Shown: positions 7,544 through 15,879 of the stretch, piece after piece
Numbering within the stretch: the stretch's first letter is position 1
How the letters are laid out: each line of letters begins with the position of its first letter
NCBI GenBank assembly: GCA_017621035.1
Contig: JAGATY010000056.1
Coordinates: 1-43,188 of the forward strand
Reading direction: 5' to 3'
Length of the DNA: 43,188 bases
DNA from: Bacteroides sp.
Lineage (GTDB): Bacteria; Bacteroidota; Bacteroidia; Bacteroidales; Bacteroidaceae
Position numbers and translations under genes: made by a program
Notes under the pieces: generated by a model
The model's input: the letters and a program-made list of their open reading frames with translations, nothing else
Told to the model about the DNA's origin: nothing
Database searches by the model: none

Positions 7544-9547
7544 TCAAAATCTTACCCTCAACTGCAGTTGCAAATCGGCTTTCTTATTGCTGGCAATCAG
7601 ATCATTTCCGGAGCCGATACTTTCCCTGTCTTGGTAAATGGTCTGACCAAACTTCAAAATGCACATCAGATGTGTGCCAAGGTCGTAACGCAGGTGGGCG
7701 GTATAGCGAAATCCTCGTCCGTAGTACGAAGGTGTATAGAAAGTGTTCAGCAATCCCTTTTCATAAGAGTAGACTCGGCTGTCATAGTCGTCTGTATGAA
7801 AGTAACTGCCTTGCAAGGTGACCGTCAAAGGGAAGCTGGAGCAGGTGTAACTCACCATTTGGGTGGCCATGTAGCCCTGTGCACTCTTGACGTAGTCTTG
7901 CTTGAAGCAATTATAGTCCAACGTTGTGCGCAATTTCCACTCATCTGAAGCATATTCCAGCCGATAACGCAAGCGATGATGGTAGGTAGGATAGATTAGT
8001 TCGCCGCTGCTTCCCGTAACATCCCGTTCTTTGCGCTTCAAGCGATAGTTTAGCAGCATCGACCAGCGGCCTCGGGGAGTAAATGCCACTTGAAACATTC
8101 CATCGACTCCTTGCGACGACTTGCTGATACGGTACTTCCACCACGGGAAGGAGAACATGTCTACCGACGCAAAGAAACGCCAGTATGCAAAAGGAGTAGC
8201 CTCCAACGCCACATACCATCCGTTCTCATTTTTGGACGTAGAGCTTTCGGAAAAGGCGTGTGCAAACAGCGCCCAATAGTCTTCCGTGTAGTAACGGTGG
8301 GTCAGTTGTAGGCGATAGTCTGCAGAGAAACGGTATGAGAGGTGGTTGACGGCAGCAAACCCCTCTTTTCCCTTGGCGACCTCTCCCTTCCAAAGAAAAT
8401 GTCCCAAACGGTATTGATAATCCAGTCCGACATTATAGAAATGGTTGCCTTGCAGATTGAATTTGGAATACTCGCGGAGATTGGGCCGGTAAGGCTTGTC
8501 GAAGTAGTAGTAGATGCCCGTAACGCCGACGTGTAATTTCTCTTTTTCATAGGTCAGATTGCCGCCAATCAGCTGTTGGGTGAAGCTATTCATCTTCTCT
8601 GCCTCTTTTTCTGTGCGATGCAGGCCGGTTTTGTCGATGGAAGTAATGACTCCCTCTTTCACCGTACCGTCCATGTCGCGATGCGAGTAGAAAGCAGAAA
8701 GGTTCAACCCGGAGAACAGACGAACCGTGGCGGCCACTCCGCGAAAATAATCATATTCGCTTGTTGAAGAGTGCTTTCGTATGCCCGTTGCTCGGTAACC
8801 TGAAGTAAGCAAGGAGAAACTCTTTCCCGAAGCAAAGCTATTGCCCAGCACCAATCCCTGTCCGAAGCTAAGTCGGTAGGTTCCCAGCAGCAATTGTTGC
8901 AATCGTCCTAATCCTTTCAGCTGAAGATAGTAAGAATAGTGGTCGTAACCCTGATTGTCGTGCAAGGCAAAGAAAGGTTCGCCGGCATCTTTCTCGCCCG
9001 AGAAGCCCACTTGCAGATAGTTTCTGTAACGAAACTGATAACGCAGAGAGTGATATTGTTTAGGGCCGAGATAAGCATCCTGATATCCTTTGCGAGTGTA
9101 GAGAGGCTGGTCAAAACGTGTCTGTATTTCATGCGTACCATACTTAGCAATCTCTTTCAAGCCGGGGAACTTTCGCTTTTTCTTCTCTTTCCTGACGCAG
9201 ACAAACGGCTTCAGATACTCTATTGTACGTCTGTCCATTCCTTCCACCAGCAACAGTTCCTGCAATGTCTCCATTCCTCCGTGCAGATAGATGTATGCCT
9301 GCAGGTTTTCGATTTGTTCTTCGGTCAGAAAAGGAAGAGCTTTCAGTTGTTCTCGCGTGGCTGTGTTCAGATTCAGTGGTTCTTCCTGCAGATGCGACAA
9401 CTCTTCCAGTTCGTCCTCCCAATCGGCATCTTCTATCTCCATTGCCAACACCTCCAGGTTCTCTTGCCACAGTCTGGTCGTCGGTTGCTGCGAGAAAGTA
9501 AGCAAAGGAAAGATAAGTAAAAGCAGAAGTAATTTGATGCGACACAT
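7544..9547 (-). CDS. Secreted helix-hairpin-helix protein with outer-membrane beta-barrel
   Basis: A 667-residue protein. Signal peptide of about 20 residues (M-C-R-I-K-L5...F-S-Q). Then an acidic linker and a ComEA-type helix-hairpin-helix region: LNLNTATREQLKALPFLTEE (about 60-80) and a second half through ELLLVEGMDRRTIEYLKP (about 105-120), a basic patch KEKKKRKFPG, and from about 160 to the end alternating aromatic strands (YHSLRYQFRYRNYLQVGF and many more), ending in ...LRVRF, a typical barrel C-terminus. I start at the second Met, 8 codons inside the open frame, to put the signal peptide first. HhH domains of this type bind DNA in ComEA; whether this one does is not known. Confidence 0.8.
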   Translation of the reverse strand: MCRIKLLLLLLIFPLLTFSQQPTTRLWQENLEVLAMEIEDADWEDELEELSHLQEEPLNLNTATREQLKALPFLTEEQIENLQAYIYLHGGMETLQELLLVEGMDRRTIEYLKPFVCVRKEKKKRKFPGLKEIAKYGTHEIQTRFDQPLYTRKGYQDAYLGPKQYHSLRYQFRYRNYLQVGFSGEKDAGEPFFALHDNQGYDHYSYYLQLKGLGRLQQLLLGTYRLSFGQGLVLGNSFASGKSFSLLTSGYRATGIRKHSSTSEYDYFRGVAATVRLFSGLNLSAFYSHRDMDGTVKEGVITSIDKTGLHRTEKEAEKMNSFTQQLIGGNLTYEKEKLHVGVTGIYYYFDKPYRPNLREYSKFNLQGNHFYNVGLDYQYRLGHFLWKGEVAKGKEGFAAVNHLSYRFSADYRLQLTHRYYTEDYWALFAHAFSESSTSKNENGWYVALEATPFAYWRFFASVDMFSFPWWKYRISKSSQGVDGMFQVAFTPRGRWSMLLNYRLKRKERDVTGSSGELIYPTYHHRLRYRLEYASDEWKLRTTLDYNCFKQDYVKSAQGYMATQMVSYTCSSFPLTVTLQGSYFHTDDYDSRVYSYEKGLLNTFYTPSYYGRGFRYTAHLRYDLGTHLMCILKFGQTIYQDRESIGSGNDLIASNKKADLQLQLRVRF

Positions 9548-9606
9548 AACCGGATTGTTTGAGTGAGGCAAATATAGGGAGTTTTGATTGAAACAAACAG
9601 AGCTGT

Positions 9607-9638
9607 TTTGATTTTCTTCCGAAAAACCTCTATCTTTG
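9607..9638 (+). promoter_or_regulatory. Promoter of the thi operon
   Basis: TTTG (9607-9610), 20 bases, TATCTTTG (9631-9638), an exact match to the Bacteroides consensus. Start near 9645, a few bases before the riboswitch. Confidence 0.85.
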
Positions 9639-9651
9639 CCCCAAGTAAATG

Positions 9652-9722
9652 CAAAGGGGTGCCCGGACGGGCTGAGATCATACCCTTGAACCTGATGCAG
9701 TTAGTACTGCCGTAGGAATTGG
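9652..9722 (+). promoter_or_regulatory. TPP (THI-box) riboswitch
   Basis: All conserved blocks of the thiamin-pyrophosphate riboswitch are present in order: GGGGTGCC near the start, GGCTGAGA then ATACCC, TGAACCTGATGCAGTTAGTA, and the closing CTGCCGTAGGAA. TPP binding would lower expression of thiS-thiE-thiG-thiC-thiH. A short TCCCC/GGGGA hairpin at about 9750-9766, between the aptamer and thiS, may belong to the expression platform; no intrinsic terminator with a U-run is evident, so control may be at translation. Confidence 0.95.
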
Positions 9723-9811
9723 ATTTTAACGTACACCTCGCTTCGGTCGTCCCCAACTCGGGGAAAGCTTCTTTGGATTTACGCTTATGTTTCATGCTAA
9801 AATGTATTGTT

Positions 9812-10009
9812 ATGAAGGTATTTGTAAACAACAAGGAAGTGGAAACCGGGGCTGCTACCCTCTCCCAACTCTCCCAAGAACTGAATCTGCCGGCCGCGGG
9901 CATCGCCGTGGCGGTGAACAACCGTATGATTCCTCGCACGGAGTGGGATGCTCATCCGCTCGCCGAGGGGGACAAAGTGATTGTGATTAAGGCCGTGTGC
10001 GGCGGATAG
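9812..10009 (+). CDS. thiS: Sulfur carrier protein ThiS
   Basis: A 65-residue ubiquitin-like sulfur carrier ending in the diagnostic C-G-G, whose C-terminus is made into a thiocarboxylate that gives sulfur to the thiazole ring with ThiG. Start at the ATG at 9812; the frame is open further upstream but runs through the riboswitch. First gene of the operon. No thiF (the adenylating enzyme) is in the window, so activation must be encoded elsewhere. Confidence 0.93.
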   Translation: MKVFVNNKEVETGAATLSQLSQELNLPAAGIAVAVNNRMIPRTEWDAHPLAEGDKVIVIKAVCGG

Positions 10010-10018
10010 TTATAAATG

Positions 10019-10082
10019 GAACACAGAGACACGGAGGCACAGAGTTATAATTACTCCTCTGTGTCTTTGTGTCTCTGTGTTC
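10019..10082 (+). repeat. 26-bp inverted repeat between thiS and thiE
   Basis: Left arm 10019-10044 (GAACACAGAGACAC...) pairs with right arm 10057-10082 (...GTGTCTCTGTGTTC) around a 12-base loop. The three mismatches all put G opposite T, so in the rightward RNA they become G-U pairs and the stem is complete. Confidence 0.85.
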
Positions 10083-10097
10083 AGAAAAGGAAAAACC

Positions 10098-10745
10098 ATG
10101 AACAATGAATTAAAAGCAAAGAGCCGTGTGCAGTTCATCACGCACTTCACGGAACGGTATTCTTACCTCGACTCTGTGCGGCTGGCACTGGAGGGCGGAT
10201 GCAAGTGGATACAGTTGCGGATGAAGGATACTCCCCTTCCCGAGGTGGAAGCCGTGGCACGGGAGGCGATGGCCTTGTGCAAGGAAGCGGATGCGGTGTT
10301 CATCATCGACGACCATGTGGAACTGGTGAAGAAGTTGGGGGCTGACGGCGTGCATCTGGGCCGGGAAGACATGCCCATCCACGAGGCCCGCAAGTTGCTG
10401 GGCGACGGATTCATCATCGGCGGAACGGCCAACAATTTCTTCCACGTGCAGCAGCACTACATCGGCGGAGCGGACTACATCGGCTGCGGCCCCTACCGCT
10501 TCACCCGAACGAAAAAGAAGTTGTCGCCCACACTCGGCACGGAAGGTTACGTGCGCATCACCAGTCAGATGAAGGAAAAAGGCATCGGCCTGCCCATCGT
10601 GGCCATCGGCGGCATCACGGACGAGGACATCCCCGCACTGATGCAGACGGGCGTGACGGGCATCGCACTGAGCGGCTCGATACTGCGGGCGGAGAATCCG
10701 GTGGAGGAGATGAAGAAGATTATTAACTTGATGGCACGCGGATGA
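10098..10745 (+). CDS. thiE: Thiamine phosphate synthase ThiE
   Basis: A 215-residue TIM-barrel enzyme that joins HMP-pyrophosphate and thiazole phosphate to thiamin phosphate. Seen: WIQLRMKD (substrate Q and K), [23 protein letters not shown], the GGTANN / [12 protein letters not shown] loop, and [23 protein letters not shown], the phosphate site. I start at 10098 (M-N-N-E-L). The last codons (M-A-R-G) and stop lie inside the left arm of the next inverted repeat, so the repeat has supplied the C-terminus. Codons are clearly richer in G/C at third positions than in genes outside the operon. Confidence 0.95.
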   Translation: MNNELKAKSRVQFITHFTERYSYLDSVRLALEGGCKWIQLRMKDTPLPEVEAVAREAMALCKEADAVFIIDDHVELVKKLGADGVHLGREDMPIHEARKLLGDGFIIGGTANNFFHVQQHYIGGADYIGCGPYRFTRTKKKLSPTLGTEGYVRITSQMKEKGIGLPIVAIGGITDEDIPALMQTGVTGIALSGSILRAENPVEEMKKIINLMARG

Positions 10746-10850
10746 CGCAGATTAGGCAGATGACCGCAGATAATATAATAAGTATAGCGGCGCGAAGCCA
10801 AACAGAAATAATCTGCGGTCATCTTGCCGCATCTGCGTCATCTGCGTGCC
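10733..10850 (+). repeat. Inverted repeat between thiE and thiG
   Basis: Left arm 10733-10774 (GGCACGCGGATGACGCAG...) and right arm 10811-10850 (...CATCTGCGTGCC) are near-complete reverse complements. The left arm is identical over at least 40 bases to the left arm at 11671-11712. It covers the thiE stop codon. Confidence 0.85.
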
Positions 10851-10870
10851 CCAAAAAACATACACACAAT

Positions 10871-11650
10871 ATGGAAAAACTTATCATTGCCGGGCGTGAG
10901 TTCAGCTCGCGCCTGTTCCTGGGAACGGGAAAGTTCCACTCGAACGAACTGATGAAGCAGGCCATCGTGGCTTCGGAGACCGAAATGGTGACCGTGGCGA
11001 TGAAGCGCGTCGAACTGGACGACAAGGAGGACGACCTGCTGACACACATCTTGAACCCCTCCATCCAGCTGCTGCCCAACACCAGCGGCGTGCGCAATGC
11101 CGAGGAGGCCGTGTTTGCCGCACAGATGGCGCGCGAGGCGTTCGGCACCAACTGGCTGAAACTGGAGATTCACCCCGACCCGCGCTACCTGCTGCCCGAC
11201 TCGGTGGAGACGCTGAAGGCTACGGAGCAGCTCGTGAAGCTGGGCTTCGTGGTGCTGCCCTACTGTCAGGCCGACCCCACGCTGTGCAAGCACCTGGAGG
11301 AGGCCGGAGCCGCCACGGTGATGCCGCTCGGCGCGCCCATCGGCACGAACAAGGGACTTCAGACGCGCGACTTCCTGCGCATCATCATCGAGCAGGCCAA
11401 CGTGCCGGTGGTAGTGGATGCGGGCATCGGTGCGCCCAGCCATGCCGCCGAGGCGATGGAGATGGGGGCTTCGGCCTGTCTGGTGAACACGGCCATTGCC
11501 GTGGCGGGCAATCCCGTGGAGATGGCCATCGCCTTCAAGGAGGCCGTCGTCGCCGGTCGCCGCGCTTACGAGGCCGGGCTTGGTGCAACGAGTGACAACC
11601 TAGTGGCGGAGGCTTCGTCACCGCTTACCGCGTTTTTGAATGATTTATAA
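10871..11650 (+). CDS. thiG: Thiazole synthase ThiG
   Basis: A 259-residue TIM-barrel enzyme making the thiazole phosphate ring from deoxyxylulose phosphate, dehydroglycine (from ThiH) and ThiS thiocarboxylate. Seen: the FLGTGKF start, [22 protein letters not shown], the conserved [15 protein letters not shown] with the imine-forming Lys expected near the KLE, and [21 protein letters not shown] start at 10871 (M-E-K-L-I-I-A-G); the open frame extends 43 codons upstream only through the hairpin repeat. High GC like thiE, thiC and thiH. Confidence 0.96.
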   Translation: MEKLIIAGREFSSRLFLGTGKFHSNELMKQAIVASETEMVTVAMKRVELDDKEDDLLTHILNPSIQLLPNTSGVRNAEEAVFAAQMAREAFGTNWLKLEIHPDPRYLLPDSVETLKATEQLVKLGFVVLPYCQADPTLCKHLEEAGAATVMPLGAPIGTNKGLQTRDFLRIIIEQANVPVVVDAGIGAPSHAAEAMEMGASACLVNTAIAVAGNPVEMAIAFKEAVVAGRRAYEAGLGATSDNLVAEASSPLTAFLNDL

Positions 11651-11670
11651 ACAAGCATGGGATGGGATGG

Positions 11671-11792
11671 AATGGCACGCGGATGACGCAGATTAGGCAG
11701 ATGACCGCAGATTTTTTCTTTTTGGCTGCGCACCGCTTCCTTATAATATTATCTGCGGTCATCTGCCTAATCTGCGTCATCCGCGTGCCATT
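11671..11792 (+). repeat. Perfect 42-bp inverted repeat between thiG and thiC
   Basis: 11671-11712 and 11751-11792 are exact reverse complements (AATGGCACGCGGATGACG... against ...CATCCGCGTGCCATT), with a 38-base loop. Outside, GATGGG-type runs on the left and CCCATC runs on the right extend the pairing imperfectly to about 11659-11813. Confidence 0.92.
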
Positions 11793-11818
11793 CCCCATCC
11801 CCCATCCCATCCCAATAA

Positions 11819-13414
<1,596 letters not shown>

Positions 13415-13437
13415 GGCTTCGGGGTAGCCCGAAACCC

Positions 13438-13837
13438 TTTCGGAGCGGTACGAAACACCGGCGAAGTGCTTCGACACCGCCACGGAGCGGTACGAGACGC
13501 CGACGAAGTGCTTCGACACCGCCACGGAGCGGTACGAAACGCCGGCGAAGTGCTTCGAAGCCGTTTCGGAGGGCTACGAAATGCCGGCGAAGTGCTTCGA
13601 AGCCGTTTCGGAGAGGTCGGCGGCCCCGGCGAAGTGGTTCGGCGGCATCTCGGAGGGGTCGGCGGCCCCGGCGAAGTGGTTCGACACCGTTTCGGAGCGG
13701 TACGAAGCCTCAGCGAAGTGGTTCGTCGCCGTTTCGGAGCGGTACGAAGCCCCGGCGAAGTGCTTCGAAGCCATTTCGGAGCGGTACGAAGCCCCGGCGA
13801 AGTGGTTCGACGGCATTTCGGAGCGGTACGAAACCGG
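13438..13837. repeat. 42-bp minisatellite, nine full copies plus a partial
   Basis: Unit of 42 bp (pieces: CGGAGCGGTACGA, CCGGCGAAGTG, TTCGA) repeats exactly every 42 bases from 13438 to 13815, with a 22-base partial copy to 13837. Because 42 is a multiple of three, several frames stay open on both strands and would encode a 14-residue repeat (e.g. S-E-R-Y-E-A-P-A-K-W-F-x-x-x). I do not call a gene: there is no clear start, and nothing suggests function. Units 5 and 6 differ most (GTCGGCGGCC in place of GGTACGAAGCC). Confidence 0.92.
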
Positions 13838-13854
13838 CTTCACTGGGGGAATAC

Positions 13855-14030
13855 GGTATCTCGGCTCCCCTCCTTCTGGAAGGAGGGGTGGCACAAGGTG
13901 ACGGGGTGGTAGGTGAATACATAAAGTAAACTAACTCTACCTACCACCTCCCCCTGCGGGTACTCCACCCCCTCCGGCTCCCCCGTTATCGGGGGAGAGC
14001 AATTTCCAGAAGGAGGAGAGCCGAGATACC
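13855..14030 (+). repeat. Large composite hairpin between thiC and thiH
   Basis: Outer arms: 13855-13881 (GGTATCTCGGCTCC...) and 14004-14030 (...GAGAGCCGAGATACC), near-complete reverse complements. Middle arms: GGTGGTAGGT (13905-13914) and ACCTACCACC (13939-13948). Inner hairpin: CTCCCCCG (13978-13985) and CGGGGGAG (13990-13997). Together with the minisatellite this fills the 664-bp thiC-thiH gap. Confidence 0.85.
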
Positions 14031-14037
14031 CCAGAAA

Positions 14038-14065
14038 AGAAATCAGAAATCAGAAATCAGAAATC
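14038..14065 (+). repeat. AGAAATC x4 microsatellite before thiH
   Basis: Four exact 7-bp copies of AGAAATC end 13 bases before the thiH ATG. This is the thiH ribosome-binding region; A-rich leaders are common in Bacteroidetes, so copy number could affect translation. Confidence 0.8.
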
Positions 14066-14078
14066 ATAAACCCGTCTT

Positions 14079-15260
14079 ATGTTCAACGAAGAAATCCAAA
14101 CCATCCCGTGGCAGGAGACCACGGACCGAATATACGCCATGACCGACGCCGACGTGCGCCGCGCCCTCACCCGCGAACGCTGCACGGTGGACGACTTCAT
14201 GGCCCTCATCTCCCCCGCCGCCGCGCCCTATCTGGAGCAGATGGCCCGGCTGAGCCGCCACTACACCCGCGAGCGGTTCGGGCGCACCATGTCGATGTTC
14301 ATCCCGCTCTACCTCACCAACTCGTGCGCCAACTCGTGCGTCTACTGCGGCTTCCACGTCAGCAACCCCATGGCCCGCACCATCCTCACGCCCGAGGAGA
14401 TGGAGCAGGAATACCGGGCCATCAAGCGCCTCGCCCCCTTCGAGAACCTCCTCCTGGTGACGGGCGAGAATCCCGCCAAGGCCGGCGTACCCTACCTCGC
14501 CCGCGCCCTCGACCTGGCCAAGAAATACTTCGCCAACCTGAAGATTGAAGTCATGCCCCTCAAGGCCGAGGAGTACGCCGAGCTGGTGAAGCACGGGCTG
14601 AACGGCGTCATCTGCTTCCAGGAGACCTACAACCGCGAGCGCTACAACCTCTACCACCCACGCGGCATGAAGTCCAAGTTCGACTGGCGCGTCAACGCCC
14701 CCGACCGCATGGGCCAGGCCGGCGTCCACTCCATCGGCATGGGCGTGCTCATCGGGCTGGAAGACTGGCGCACCGACGTCACCATGATGGCCCACCACCT
14801 GCGCTACCTGCAACGCCACTACTGGCGCACCAAGTACAGCGTCAACTTCCCCCGCCTGCGCCCCGCCGAGAACGGCGGCTTCCAGCCCAACGTGGTGATG
14901 ACCGACTGCGAGCTGGCCCAGCTGACCTTCGCCATGCGCATCTTCGACCACGACGTGGACATCTCCTACTCCACCCGCGAAACGCCCCACCTGCGCGACC
15001 ACATGGCCACCCTCGGCGTCACCACCATGAGCGCCGAGAGCAAGACCGAGCCGGGCGGCTACTTCACCCACCCCCAAGCCCTGGAGCAGTTTGCCGTGAG
15101 CGACGACCGCACCGCCCGCGAAGTCTGCCTCCGCCTGAAGGAGCTGGGTCTGGAACCGGTGTGGAAGGATTGGGATAGTAGTTTTGACCAAGCCTCTGGC
15201 TCCTTAGAGTCCTTAAGGTCCCTAAAGTCTTTAAAGTCCTTAGGGTCTTTAGAGTCATAA
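14079..15260 (+). CDS. thiH: 2-iminoacetate synthase ThiH
   Basis: A 393-residue radical-SAM lyase that splits tyrosine to dehydroglycine for ThiG. The cluster motif CANSCVYC (C-x3-C-x2-C, about residues 85-92) follows PLYLTNS. Also seen: LLVTGENP, CFQETYNRERY, YSVNFPRLRP and the C-terminal SAESKTEPGGY region. The normal family sequence stops near W-K-D-W-D; after it comes S-L-E-S-L-R-S-L-K-S-L-K-S-L-G-S-L-E-S, encoded by a 9-bp tandem repeat. Last gene of the operon, GC-rich. Confidence 0.96.
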   Translation: MFNEEIQTIPWQETTDRIYAMTDADVRRALTRERCTVDDFMALISPAAAPYLEQMARLSRHYTRERFGRTMSMFIPLYLTNSCANSCVYCGFHVSNPMARTILTPEEMEQEYRAIKRLAPFENLLLVTGENPAKAGVPYLARALDLAKKYFANLKIEVMPLKAEEYAELVKHGLNGVICFQETYNRERYNLYHPRGMKSKFDWRVNAPDRMGQAGVHSIGMGVLIGLEDWRTDVTMMAHHLRYLQRHYWRTKYSVNFPRLRPAENGGFQPNVVMTDCELAQLTFAMRIFDHDVDISYSTRETPHLRDHMATLGVTTMSAESKTEPGGYFTHPQALEQFAVSDDRTAREVCLRLKELGLEPVWKDWDSSFDQASGSLESLRSLKSLKSLGSLES

Positions 15261-15263
15261 AAG
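15201..15263 (+). repeat. 9-bp microsatellite forming the ThiH C-terminus
   Basis: Seven 9-bp units (TCCTTAGAG, TCCTTAAGG, TCCCTAAAG, TCTTTAAAG, TCCTTAGGG, TCTTTAGAG, TCATAAAAG) run without a break; the last contains the stop codon. Six of them encode Ser-Leu-x. Confidence 0.9.
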
Positions 15264-15272
15264 ACATAAAAA

Positions 15273-15313
15273 AAGATGCGTTGATGCCACCCACCGGTGA
15301 ATCAACGCATCTT
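15273..15313. terminator. Bidirectional terminator, thiH / winged-helix gene
   Basis: AAGATGCGTTGAT (15273-15285) and ATCAACGCATCTT (15301-15313) are exact reverse complements. Leftward it ends in a run of seven T, rightward in CTTCTTAT. Confidence 0.85.
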
Positions 15314-15354
15314 CTTATACGTGTGTAATGCTCTTCTTACTTCAAAAAGTCTTC

Positions 15355-15561
15355 TTACTTCAACGAAACAACAACCTTGCCCTTAACTTCTTCAGTGGCA
15401 ACCTTGTCTTCTCTCAGCAACCAGCCCAGCCCCAGGTAAAGCTCCTTGTCGGTCATTTCCGCAGCCTTCTTAATCTGTGCAGTTGTCATTCCCTCAGTAC
15501 CATTGAGTACATTCCAAATTTTACCGGCAAATTCACCGGCCTTTTCTTGTAACATTTTCAT
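15355..15561 (-). CDS. Small winged helix-turn-helix protein
   Basis: A 68-residue protein matching the short winged-helix family common in Bacteroidetes (DUF2582-like as I remember it). Layout: helix 1 (G-K-I-W-N-V-L-N), helix 2/3 (TTAQIKKAAEM, TDKELYLGLGWLLRE) and a C-terminal beta wing (DKVATEEVKGKVVVSLK). Likely a DNA- or protein-binding small regulator; target unknown. The sequence CTTCTTACTTCAA that covers its stop codon is duplicated 18 bp downstream. Confidence 0.8.
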   Translation of the reverse strand: MKMLQEKAGEFAGKIWNVLNGTEGMTTAQIKKAAEMTDKELYLGLGWLLREDKVATEEVKGKVVVSLK

Positions 15562-15626
15562 TTTGTTTTTTAGTTAGACTTATTACCTCTTCCTCATCAC
15601 GAGGTTTTCTGGTATCATTTCGGCCG

Positions 15627-15634
15627 CAAAGGTA
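15627..15634 (-). promoter_or_regulatory. -7 box for the winged-helix gene
   Basis: Leftward TACCTTTG (15627-15634), about 66 bases before the start codon. No clear TTTG at -33. Confidence 0.5.
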
Positions 15635-15703
15635 GCTATTTTTATGTTATAAAACATGTTTTTGGTGAATATTTTAGCAAAATCTTAGTTGTTTTCGCCA
15701 CAA

Positions 15704-15798
15704 CAAAGGTACTAAAATGAAAGCAAATCACAACAGAAAAGAGTTTTTTGAAAAGCATGAGGAAGTTATTACAAAGGTACTAAAATGAAAATCACAAC
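15704..15798. CRISPR. Two type II-C-like CRISPR repeat copies (relic array or tracr anti-repeat)
   Basis: Copy 1 at 15704-15734 (31 bp: CAAAGGTACTAAAAT then GAAAGCAAATCACAAC) and copy 2 at 15772-15798 (same, with a 4-base deletion in the GAAAGCAAA part), 37 bp apart. From memory this closely resembles the long type II-C repeat of Bacteroides fragilis, which ends ...GAAAGCAAATCACAAC. Read leftward, copy 1 also contains GTTG-N19-TACCTTTG, a promoter, as is known for repeats of other II-C systems. No cas1, cas2 or cas9 is in the window. Copy 2 could instead be a tracrRNA anti-repeat, since it is imperfect and is followed rightward by a hairpin with a T-run at 15846-15875. The rest of 15562-15879 shows no gene. 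Confidence 0.6.
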
Positions 15799-15845
15799 AA
15801 TGAAGCTCTCTCGCAGAAACAGACTTTCGTTGTTTTAGCATAAAT

Positions 15846-15872
15846 AAGGCGGGGCTGTTTCAACTCCACCTT
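15846..15872. terminator. Hairpin terminator between repeat relic and abi gene
   Basis: AAGG-c-GGGG (15846-15854) pairs with CTCC-a-CCTT (15864-15872), with TTATATAT following rightward and TTATTTAT leftward. It lies 8 bases past the abi stop, so it may end abi, or a rightward tracr-like RNA, or both. Confidence 0.6.
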
Positions 15873-15879
15873 TTATATA

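Noticed and set aside
8939-9520. 193-codon rightward frame opposite the HhH/barrel gene
   Set aside because: Antisense shadow; the leftward frame has a signal peptide, HhH motif and barrel strands.
10742-10870. 43-codon N-terminal extension of ThiG
   Set aside because: It is the translated hairpin repeat; the family start M-E-K-L-I-I-A-G is at 10871.
13466-13912. Several 70-148 codon frames on both strands across the minisatellite
   Set aside because: They arise because the 42-bp unit is a multiple of three; no credible start or ribosome site. Kept as a finding, not as a gene.
14064-15191. Leftward 375-codon frame opposite thiH
   Set aside because: Same effect of high GC at third codon positions; ThiH on the plus strand is certain.
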